From Ascaris suum (lineage: Eukaryota > Nematoda > Chromadorea > Rhabditida > Ascarididae), in assembly GCA_013433145.1 (NCBI GenBank), contig CM024187.1, positions 10,801,326-10,865,325 of the forward strand: DNA of 64,000 bases, in the 5' to 3' direction. Of this stretch, positions 11,901 through 23,900 are shown piece after piece. The first letter of the stretch is position 1. Each line of letters begins with the position of its first letter. The notes under the pieces are model-generated. The model searched no databases and was not told the origin of the DNA. It worked only from the letters and a program-made list of their open reading frames with translations. The position numbers were made by a program, and so were the translations under genes.

Positions 11901-14900
11901 CATATAACAGACCTGCAACATCAGGTGCGATCTTTTCTCTGGTTAATTTAGCACAGACATTAATGCTTTCAGCCACATTCTGGGAATAAATTTTTGGCAT
12001 TTTGGAACGCAACATTTTCGTTGAAAAAAATTATGCGGTTATTTTTCCTTCACCAAAATTTTCGTTACTTTGTGTCAACGTTGTCTGGATTTTACGTTCG
12101 CTCTCTCAAAATTTTCTCTACGATCAAAGAAAAACACGCTTTCTTAGCAAATGTGCCTTCAAGTGGTCGCAGAAAGGGTCAAAGGCACTGACATTTGTTA
12201 ATCCGACAGTCCAATAGTGAGCAATTTGCTGAGGCGCAAGAAAATATAGAAACTCGTTATCAGAAAGAACGCAACCAAAACTGATGGTCCAACAGAATAC
12301 AGGCACTGACATCTCCTCGTTACTATGACGTCGATAAATAGCCTGCAAAAAAGTCACCAATATTCATGAATAAAGTAACTGGTCGACAGCGATGGTGCTA
12401 GCTCGTCGACCAATTTTCATTTAGCTTTCAGCGATCGAAATTTGATTTCCACCCTTTCCGGTTATCTTGGTTGCAACAGGAATGTTTATTTCTAATGTCC
12501 TCCACTGACATTTCTGAAATACTGTTGGGTTTATCGGAATTTCGAGTGCAACTGAACGCTTCATTCAATAAGTATCGTTCCATATCATATGAAGAGCATT
12601 TCTCTGTGAAAAATAGGAAGGATTGTACACGTGCCAAATTTATTCAACTGGTTGCTATATTCGGCGAAGGACCACTACGGTGCCACATTTCATTCGCAAA
12701 ATATGATCTGAAAATAAATTTTAGACTGACGGAAAGGACACAACTTGCTGAACTGTTGAATAATATGCTGCAGAGAAGAATGAAATGAACATAATTGGTC
12801 AAAGTGGGAAGGGGTGGGAAAGGAGGGATACGCATCCAGTCTCATGCATCGGCTACAGAATAAAATAGCCCTGCAAATTTTGTGAGAATTCCGAGTTTCA
12901 ATAAGTCCTTAAAGGTGCTCAGTCTCAATAAAAGCAGTAAATGCTCATTTTGTTGGTTAGATTGCGGCATCAGAACTCGCAGCCGCAACCTCTTCCTACC
13001 GTTCGGAAGCTGGGACTGCGGAACAGGTCGAAGCACACACATACACACATCACATACACACTACGTTCATAAATATTTACATGTACACATATACACATAT
13101 ACACGCACAAACGCACTTTTTTGAAAAATTATACAAAGGAACTTGAGAAGAAAGAGAAATAAGTCTAAATTCGGATTAGTGGAGACTGATATGAAAGTTT
13201 TTGCTTTCAAGAAAAGAAAAGAAAACAGCACTCTCCTTTCCCGCCAAAGAAGAAAGTAGTTAGCAGCAAAGAATAAAAAGGATCAAAATAAACCTCAATA
13301 TCGATATCATAGGAATCCACAGTTTCTACTGACTTGACATATGAAAGTCGAAGAAAGCCTTCATCGAGGGCTGTGGATGCACAACCAACAGGCCGTGGTG
13401 AAGGTGATGAGGATGGTGCTGCACGAACACTATCCGAAGCTTGAATGCTCGACAGATTTACAGCTGATGATTTCATCGCCACCGATGCCTCCTGAAAACA
13501 CTACTTCCACTTCCAGTTGATTCTTTATTGTACGTGTTACTTAGTTTAAAAGATCAAACAAACAGACGGATTGCAATCGACCTGGAAGTTTCAGCAGTGA
13601 AGATCATGGATTTCCGAATCCCTTTACTATAATATCGTACAGAATCAACGTATGGATATCTTGTGCAAACACACTGATCAAGAAAAAATATTCGGAGCGA
13701 TATGCAATAGCGACTATTAGTCTACACGTCTCAGCGAATGTTGAATGAAAAAGAGTGACAACTAACGAGAGGAGCCCTTTATTGGTTGCACCGGCTCATA
13801 ACCCTAAAAACCCAAAAACGGACGCTGGAATAATAAGGAATAAGGAAAGCGACAGTCACGGGACTTCCATAGGGTGGTAACATCACACCTTTTCTTTTCC
13901 TTCCTTATTTCCGATATAGCCGACTTTGTGCCAGGATATCAGGCCACAACTCGCATCTAACTTCAGCATGCAAAGAACACTTCGTCCAGAATCCGGATCG
14001 TAATGAATAACTGTTGTTCCATGATGCAACCTCTGGATCACATCGAGGTCAAAGCGTGACGTGTCCAGTGGAATCAGTGTAACGCCATGTGCTGCGCCCT
14101 TTATTGGTTGCACCGGCTCATAACCCTAAAAAGCCCAAAAACGGACGCTGGAATAATAGTACTACTGAAATTAACTCCCCACTGTAACATATAGGGAATC
14201 AGGAGCTATAGAAGTTTCGTGGCGCAAATTCCTGTAATTCCTAATAATCAAGCGTCGTTGAAATGCATGGGTGCTGTCGCCTTCAGCCGATATTTTACGT
14301 TTTCTGATGCCCGCCCTAACCTAAAAGTCGATTCCTCCAAATGAAAGTTTATATTATAACAACGAATGTGACCATTCCATATCGGTCGTATGGTGCAGAA
14401 ATGTGCTAGTTTTTGGGTGAACTTGCATTCGGGTGCCGGAGGCGAAAGATGCTATATTGGCTCCGACATTTTCGAGCGGGAGGGAATCAATGTCTAAGCC
14501 TAAGAATAGTCGATTCACACGGTCCTCATAACTCATGGACGACGACTCAGGGATTTGCACGTCAGCATCAGTGCAAGAGATTGTAATGACAAGATGACTT
14601 TCGTATGAATACCTTGACTTCTTTGGTCTCTGTGGTCGACGCGCCACTTTGCTCATCGATATACCTGAGCACATTTCGATTGTGCCGATGGAACAGCTCC
14701 AGGTTGTCAAGAACAACCGCCACCAAGTTAATTTTATCGGCATTCAGTAGGCCTCCCACACCAATCCGTGACGAAAAATGATCCTCTCCGTTACAGTCAT
14801 TCATGAACTGTAAAAAGAAAATAAATGTATACCACGAAGCACTATCAGAATGCCTTTATTTCACTTCCGAGAAGCAAGAAACGTCGGCAGAGTGCTTCAG

Positions 14901-17900
14901 TCCCCTGAACTGAAATATTGCCTTATGAGACCAGTTTATTTTTGTGGAGAACAATAACATCATCTAGAAGTCAGCCGAAATATATCGGCGTTTTCTTGCA
15001 ATAACACTTTCTGCGCCTCGTCGTCCCAACGACCAACCTCCCCGCCAGCAACCACTTCCGCACAACCATGTGGCTTGAGTCCTCCCACATGCTGCACTTT
15101 AGCTCTATGTACAGCTTTTTATTTGGGCATAATGGCGATATACTTCGTGGTTTAGCAACTCTTATACACAGACACCGAACACAGACACAGTATCCAAAAA
15201 ATCCACCGATGAGCACGTTTTCGTCAGTCACTGTAGCGGCTACCAATCCCACATGGAAAACTTTGACATGAGGTGCACGTCAAACCTATGAAACATCAGT
15301 TCATGTGCTCACTTTCATTCTTTGCTGGTGACAGCAACTGAAGATTACGGGCTCGTGCTGTTACAGCAGCTGATCTTCGAAACTGAGGTCAGTGAACAGA
15401 ATTCAACCTGAACCCTATGAGTGACACTGAAATGTTTCAGTTGCTTATCTGTATTTTTCTTTGCCATAACCCATAACTTATCCATATTAGCTCGAATTAT
15501 GAGTGGTGTTGACAAATTTACTATAGCAACAGGGAAAAATTTTTGACCTTCCGGAAAATAGTGTTGAAATCATCCGACTCAGAACATCAGTGATGCAGTG
15601 CGTTGTTTGGAAAGGCAGTCTGCTGACGAATGATGGATACAAGTGCAAAATACGTTGTTCAAAGAAAGACCTCTGAAGCAAAATTAGAGGATGCATGAAA
15701 TGCGGTACTGATGAGCAGTTAGTTCGGATCGTCGGTGTTCGTTAAAGAAACATTGGACGTGCAAAATGCCGTTTTGCTAGAATTGAAAACGGAACGAGTT
15801 GGGGGAAGTGACTCGAGGGGTGGAGTGTTAGGTAGTTTCGACGCCTCATTTGGATCGCCTATTAGGGAAGAGCCCCATGTCGACGCAACGACGAAATGAT
15901 GAGCGCTACCCGATTGCATAAGCACTGGCACTGTGCACTCAATCGTTGCTTCGCCAGAAAGTCTCACTTCCCTCAAACAATCTCATTTGCTGTTTTTCCA
16001 ATGCGCTTATTACCGACAATCGATTGCCTTCAATCTATGGATGCGAAATACTTTTAGTCCAACTTGCAGTATCACCCGATAACCAAAACTGCATAAACGA
16101 GCGAATTTTTAATTATTGCGCTCAAGCTTTTGGAACGTCCTCAAACATAGCCAATATGGAGCTCCTTTGCCTTCTCTTGACAGCAAAAATATCGCTTCAA
16201 CTACGTTCAACATCTCCGCATTGACAGTGGGTAAACCATCATATGTGGTTCATAGATAAATCGCTATGCATCAGATTCCTCGCAAAAGGCAGCAAATGAC
16301 ATGCAATTCAACAACAAAAAATAATTCCAATGCTTTCAAGAACATCAAGTTATCGATCTAATGGATTCAGGACGTCGATAAAATGGATGCTTCACCATCA
16401 CAATATTTTCGCCTCGAATTAATTTTTTCGCAGAAACACCACCACTGAATCTTTATAAAAGTGCTGGAAACTTTTTTCGAACATTTCAGGTACAATTTCA
16501 AGGCTGAAATCAAAATCGCTCAGTGCACACCGTACCGAAGTAATAAAAAACTCCATGAAAAGAGGGGGACGTAAACCACACTGAACTTACACGAAGTGAA
16601 GTGGTAGCCGCTGTGTCCCTTTATTGGCAAAACATCGAGTGTTTCCATATATAAAACGATCAAAATCGCTTCACTGATTTCTTTTTTTTTCTGACGTTCT
16701 ACGAATCGAAACGCATTGTGGAAATCATCGCTTTGGGAAAGTGCCTTTACCATTTCAAGGCTTTTTCAGTCCCCTTCAAATCGATTTGCATACGCCCACT
16801 GAAGAATTATGCTCGCCATGCTGAACAATTGCGGATAGCACTATTGAAGGCTCATAGTTCCCCTTTGCACTTGAGTCTTTTTTCCGCTTCCCTTAACTTG
16901 TTTGTTTATGTTTTCATCTATGTTCGTCGTTCACTCATACTACTGCGTTCACTGAATGATCTTATCGATGGCATCGTCACATATAACTACATAAAGCAAT
17001 TTCACAAATTACTAGCATGCGACTTCAAAACACGCACGTAAATAAGGGAGAAACAACGACACACGTAAGCATCACAATTTGCGTCTCTGATTCGTCTTTG
17101 CTTTTGTGCTACTTGAGGAAGATAACTTATTAGAGCGAAAAAAGTTCTTTTGGAAATTTATTTCACAAATATTTTTTGCAGTCATATTTTATAACTGTTT
17201 AGAGTGACATGACACATTAAGAACAGTGGCAGAACAATACTGGCGCCAGAGCATGTACTAAAAATAAGGCAAACAAGCTGATAGTAAGTGACCGTGAACG
17301 AAGCGGGATTACCTCGAGCTTTTCTTTGTCACCTTCATGGCCGATGACGACAACGTTTGGCATATCGTTGACGATCGCATAAAGATCACGAAGGAACACT
17401 CCAAAGAATGGTATAAGTCGACATTGTGGCATTCGCAGTGCCCTCTGAACAGCCTCCAAATATGGCGTTGATGGAGCAGCCTGATTACTCGGCAGCAACA
17501 TTTCACAGAGCTGCAATAACACACAAATTTTAAAAAACAACAACAACTGAGCATCCTGCGCAAATAGTGCTTGTTAAGACCACAAAGCCATTAAAATCTC
17601 CTCCGTAATATTGACCCACAGAATTTTAATATTCATCAAGGCATTGTGAAAAGGACTGCAAGAAATTTCGACTATGTATAAATAATACTCGCATATAAAA
17701 AACGAACAAGTTATGAAGAAGTTCACTGTGGTCCCTGAAACAAAGAGAGGGATGCAAAATACGAGGCAGTTCCAATGTTGACTTTAATCACCATTAAACA
17801 CCTTCACATCCTCTAAATAACCGACCTTCATAAAATACTTTAAATTTTCTCAGGGTGTTAAATTTTGTTTATGGTTACTGAGGAAAAGAGAAATGCCTAG

Positions 17901-20900
17901 TAAATCAGATCGAATCATCGAGGAATTCGGCTGCTATTCAAAGAGATTTTTGGGAAAACCCTATCCTTGTTGAGTAGCGCTTTTGGCGAAGATGGAAGAA
18001 GCTCACTGAAGAAACAATCCGCACTGCACAGGACTAAATAAGCATACTTTTGAGTATTCTAAACGAACAACACCAGGTGAAACTTTTGCCATATTTTCCC
18101 CTCTCTTGAAGTTTGCAGCATCGAGTTCGTTATACACTTTCACAGTCCCTAAACCCAATCGTCACATTGCTTCTGAATCCCTCAATCCATCTCATTTCCC
18201 ACCTTAAGTAGAGGCTCCAAACTTTATTACTCAGCAACGGCTTCTTTCTTTTAACTATGGCAATTTCATTATGGCATGAACTCGAATGAACAGTGGGAAA
18301 AAGCAATCCGAGAAGCTTCATAGTTTAAGTGATTAGCAGTAGTATTTCTATTAAGAAAGTGCGCACGCAGCAAACATTTATTCCATTTAGACATCACTTC
18401 CCTTTTTCTCACAAAACATGCATCGAATCTTAAATATTAATGCCTGCCGCAACCAAAGTTAAATTAAAAACTGCTGCTCTCTTTTTCCTTAGCTCCTTCC
18501 TCCCATCCTCGGTTCCCGTACTTTGAAAAACAAAATAAAGAAGCACCTGTTCGTATTTCTGCTTCTCGTCGTGCCTTAGTGATAACCAAAACGGCCTCAA
18601 TTTTTCGCTCTTCAAACCCATCAATATTTCAACAGCCGCATTGAAGTTGCCTTAAACCGTCACTTAGTTTGTTCAAGCTCAAAAGAGATTTGAGGAGAGG
18701 TGAAGTCAGGCTGCTGTGTGCTATCGGCAAGGTAGTCGGCCTAGGTATCGTTTATAGGAGATGCATATAGTTGTTTCCTCGGGCTCCAAATTCATGAATT
18801 ATTTATCGAACGCTTGATAGGTTTCCTTTACGAGATTAAAAGATGGCTGAATGAGAGAACAAACTTAATCTGATGTGTAATCACTAGACGAAATTATCTA
18901 TTATTCTTATTGCTTTACGAAACGCAGCCTGTGGGATTTTAGCTCGAATATTTTAATTTCTATTCACAACGCCCTCACATAATCAAATATATGATCATAT
19001 ATTAGCAGCAAATACACTCCCGTTGTAAAAAAAAAAGAAACTGCACAATTTTTTTGCTGGTCAGTGAGTCTGGTGTTTTCCTTAATGACGCGTAACTTCG
19101 AAATAGAACATGTTTGTTCACTGTATTGGGCAAGTGAGAAAGCCAACATGAAACACATCCTCCCCTCCTCTCGTCAATGACTTTTCAATCTAGATGTCCC
19201 CCCGAACACAAGTAGTTTCGGCGCATATGTCGAGCACAAGCAAGAGACCAATAATGTGCGGTGCCCTTAAAATGTGTATTGTGCCAGCAATGAATTCAGG
19301 ATCGCGTATGAAGCTGTCTGCCATCGACCACTTGAATCCATCACCGATGCGCAATACTCGCCGACAATGCTCCATTGCGCGCCGTCTCAATGTAATATTT
19401 GCGTTGACGTTAGTCAATGTTAGCTTGCATAATTCGACGGTGAATTACCGATGTTCCAGCAGACATCAATCATGCGAATAATGGAAGTTAGCGCTGTCTT
19501 TCGGTCGTCGTGGGTGGGCATACTGACAATCACATGCGTGATCCATGAGCTCACCTGAAACAAAAATGCTTTCTTCCCGATTGACAATGAATAACTGCAA
19601 GGAATTAATGGGCGGTGAACGTTTTAAAAATAAACAGAATTGTTGCAACATCGCATTTTACAGTTATGCGGCAATGACTGGGCACTAGAATTAATATACA
19701 TTGATAGTTTCAGCTGCACGAACACAGCATGTCTGCTTTATATGGCATGGAGGGCACGATAGCAGACTGAGAGGTGCCAATTTAGTGAAGACCGATTCTT
19801 TCTCTGTGCTCAAAAAGTAGGACGTTTGGGAGAAACAAAAATGGATTATTCCACCAATAACACGCTACTAGCCGCCACAGTGGGAAGCGCAAAAGAAAAG
19901 TTTCGTATACGAGCGAGAGTTCCAACGAGTCTGTGGAAACGACATTGAAAATTTGTGGAAAAGCGAGGAAAATTTGCATCAAAAAGATCAGCTTCAAAAC
20001 TCACCAAAATTTCCGAAAACTAAATTCAAAAGTCGTGCTTCTCTCAATTTATCAATTAAAAGCTCAAATATGCTTATGTGTGGAACTTGAAAAGTGAGCG
20101 CCTTTCTCGTTAAGGTCCCAGAAACGCTTTATTCAATAGATTTGGGCGACAAGATAGTTTTACTACGCAATATATACCCATTCGCCACAATGCCCGTGGG
20201 CGACAACGCGACACTGAGCTGCAACAATGTAACAAAAATATAAACTTCGATCATTACAGTCATCCTTCAAAGCCTGTATTTTTCTCGGTGCAAGCAATTT
20301 TCTCTCCGCCCTATCAACAGAACTCGAATTGTTGTGTCATCAGCAATGCAACCAATTAGTGTAGAAATTTTTACCTCAGAGAGTCGCTTCACAAGATTCC
20401 GCACGGGACTTGGATTGTCAATAACGGGCACAGATGTGAGATCGCAGCTAACGTAACGCACGTAGTCCATCGGTTGAATCGAATAAAACAACTGGTATTC
20501 GGTTGCCGAAAGCTAAATGAAACGAAAGCTCGTCACCATCAAACAATCGCATTTCTTTAGCTATACATCGTCTCACACAAATGCTTCTTCACTCTTCGAT
20601 CCTATATGCTGCCTGAGATCTCTTTTCTAGTAAGCCTTGGATGTGGAATTCGGAAGCAACACTAATTTGTTTTTTGATATGCTGAATGAATGATGAAATT
20701 TTTCTATTTATTACACGACGCTATTAAGCTCTACGGTCACATTCCAAACTTAGCAGCAGAAACTGAGGAGCCGATGAATTTGTGCAGTTTGTTGGATCCG
20801 ATAAATTCGAATAATGAGAATGAACGAGACCGAACGGTGCAACATCAAAAGCGGCTAGCTATCTTTTTGCAACTTTCTTGAAGCAGCCTTTCCATGCTTG

Positions 20901-23900
20901 TCCTTTTGTTAATATTTACCTTCGCAACATCAAATAAAGTCTGAATTCCATTGTTCCCTCGGATGCATTAAAAGTTATCTATTCCTAAATTAGCAGAGCT
21001 AAACGGTCGTTCCAATACTGACCTCGCAAAACTAGAAGTGAGAATGTCAACGACCAAGCACCACATCACCTCCTTCGTCGTTTTTTATGCTTGCTTGACT
21101 AAAAAGAGAACTTCGCATTTTCACAGCACGATAGCTCCTCATCAATAAATAATCCCATAATGTCAAAACAAGGCACCGCTAGTGCTGAATATGAACCTCA
21201 TTGAACTCCAATGCACCATACTCGCCCTGAATTGCTCACTCTACAATCACTGCTGAAGCCAATAAAGACGGACCACGCCGGAAGCAACCTATTACGAAGT
21301 TCGTTTAACATCACATTTTTATCTCATAGAATTGAACACCTCAGCGAATCAAGACAATCGCCGCATTTGTTAGCATCAACTGCTACATGAACAGAATAAA
21401 TGCGCTTGGAGGTCTGTAAATGCTGAGAAAAAGAAATGCGCCCACCTGAAAGGCCACTTCTTCTGGAAAGTGCAAAATATATTGAAGCCTTTCCAGCTCC
21501 AACCGGAAGAGTGTGATCGGCTCATCGTTCAAAATAAATCCATGTGCTGCCGACGCGCTCGACGATGTGGACGCCGACCGCGAAGACACTATAATAAATC
21601 GCCTGCTTACTGTTGGCAAATTCCCTGCCCTAAAGGTACCATGAAAGTTATGTGCGGAAAGTTTGCAGTTTCAGCAAGGATTTCTACTACTGAAGAATGC
21701 GAGAAATGAGTTTCATATAACACTACATACAGTAACTCGTACTCCCCCTCTCCCCGATGACTAAATTTGAAAGACGTTATGTCGTTGCAACTACCGCGTG
21801 TTTCTCATTTAAAAAAAAAAAATGCTGGCTGCAGAGTCATTAGCAAATAGGTCAACTTAAAAAAAAAGAAATTTGCGACCGAAGGATAGCCAGGTAACCG
21901 GACATCAGCCTACATCCGACGGCGCCACGATTTCCCTTCATCTCCTTTGTATGTATAGAACACGTGCAGCCAAATAGGCGACTGCCAGTTGCACCTCTCA
22001 CACGGCAATCATCCGTGTGGCAATTAGCCGCTCGCTGTAAACCATCGCAAACTAGGCGAACTGATTACAATTATCAGGCAAATTTCAAAACGGACTCTAG
22101 TCAGCGATTCCGGCAAATGTTACGTGAACAAAACATTGCGAGGACTGGTTGAACAATGAACATTTATAGATACTGTAGTTTAGGCGGAAGCATTGAGAAT
22201 GCGCTGTAATAAAAAGTTAATATAAAGTTAAGAAAGCAGCAACCTATACGAGAAATACGCAAAGCAGTAGGAGTAACGCGTGGAATAAATCGAAATTACT
22301 GCAGTAGAAAGCAACTCAAAAGGATGGTTGGTCATGCGCAAAGGACACTTTTAATCAGGGGTATAAATGTAACTAATGTTCAATATTGTAGAGTGCTCAC
22401 AAGGATAAAGTGAGCGTAAATCTTCGATTGATGGAAAAACAGCAATTTGTGCAAAGTGCACTTTTCCTGCGAAAAAATTGATGAAACTTGGCCACTCGAC
22501 CAGCGTCCGCAGAAAAGTCGTTTACGAAAGAAAAGAACATCAACTGCTCCAGTTCCCACAAGGTCAGAGATGAGTTTATACACCGGGTAGCTGGCGGCAA
22601 GCGGAAAATGCACTAGCGATGCGCGTGCAGTCGGTAAAAAAAGGAATCGAAATTATGCACTGCTTTGTCACTAAAACGTTGTCAATTTGAAGTTAGAACA
22701 TTATACAATACGTGCAGAATATTTTTTGATAGTGAACAAGTACGAATACGTTCTTCAATTGCACACAGGCAAATTTTAACAAAATCAGTAGTGAGGTTTT
22801 TCTCTTTATGTTTTCACAGATCTTCGTAACGATATTGTAGTGGGCGTATTCTCTTTCACAGGACTCATTTCTGACGGAAGAAAAAGAAACGACAAAGAGA
22901 TACATTCGAGGTCGAGAAAGATGATGATAACAGAGAATCGATAAGCAAACATCCATTTAGAAGAGATGGAGGAATCGGTGGTGGAAAATGAATGCGAATC
23001 TATGTGGTGATGTTTGAAAAAAAATTGGCGCACGTCCCCAAAGCCTTAAAGATTGCGCAATTGGAAGCGCACTTTATTTAAAGGAACGCTAACAGGGATC
23101 CCTCTCGTGGATTTGACTTTATGACGCGAAGCAAATACTTAGTCACTTCTGCTAGACATTGTCACAGCGGAACACTTACCATTTTGCGATGCAGAAAGTT
23201 TTCTAGTATGCAATCTGCATGGCAGATATATACTAAAGAATTGCTAAAATTTTGAATATTCCTGTGCTGGCGAGAATCGACGTTTTTCCCGCACGAATCA
23301 TGCATTCTCCAGCTCATACTTGTGATCACCGCTTGGTAGTTTGGCAACAGAATGCTAATACAAGTTTTAAATAGTCATAACACCGTCATGGCATGTTGCT
23401 GAATAAGCACACTTGACAGATCTATGCAAAAGCATTCCACGGCAACATTCAGATCAAGATTTCAAAAGAAAACCAGGAAACGAAGCATACGGTAACAAGA
23501 CTAGAATGACATGGCCCCCCACAAAACCTTCAAGACTTTCTTTTGCTAAACGCAACAAAACATTTCACTAAAATAGTCTAGGCCATCCAATATCTTTCAA
23601 ATACTTCACTAAAATTCTCTGAGAGGAACTTTTTAACTCGATGGCCTCCCATCTTCTCAACGCGGTATTAATATGTACTACTGATTACAAACGTGGTAAA
23701 AAAAAATTGATGCGCGCTGCATAGGTGGTACAGGTATATGTCACTTTTGAACATGCAGAGGGCCCCCAAAAAGAACAAATAAGAGCTTAATAATGTAGGC
23801 AAAAGTGACTTTCATACGGCCTGATTGCGATAGCATTCAGACTTCAAGGTCAACGCGCATTAAAATGTACTATTATAACGACAAGAGCAATGAGTTAATC

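Noticed and set aside
22397..22600. Frame ELEQLMFFSFVNDFSADAGR as bridge into plc-1
   Set aside because: It could link phase 0 to phase 1 but has a weak acceptor and a GTCGAG donor; kept only as a possibility.
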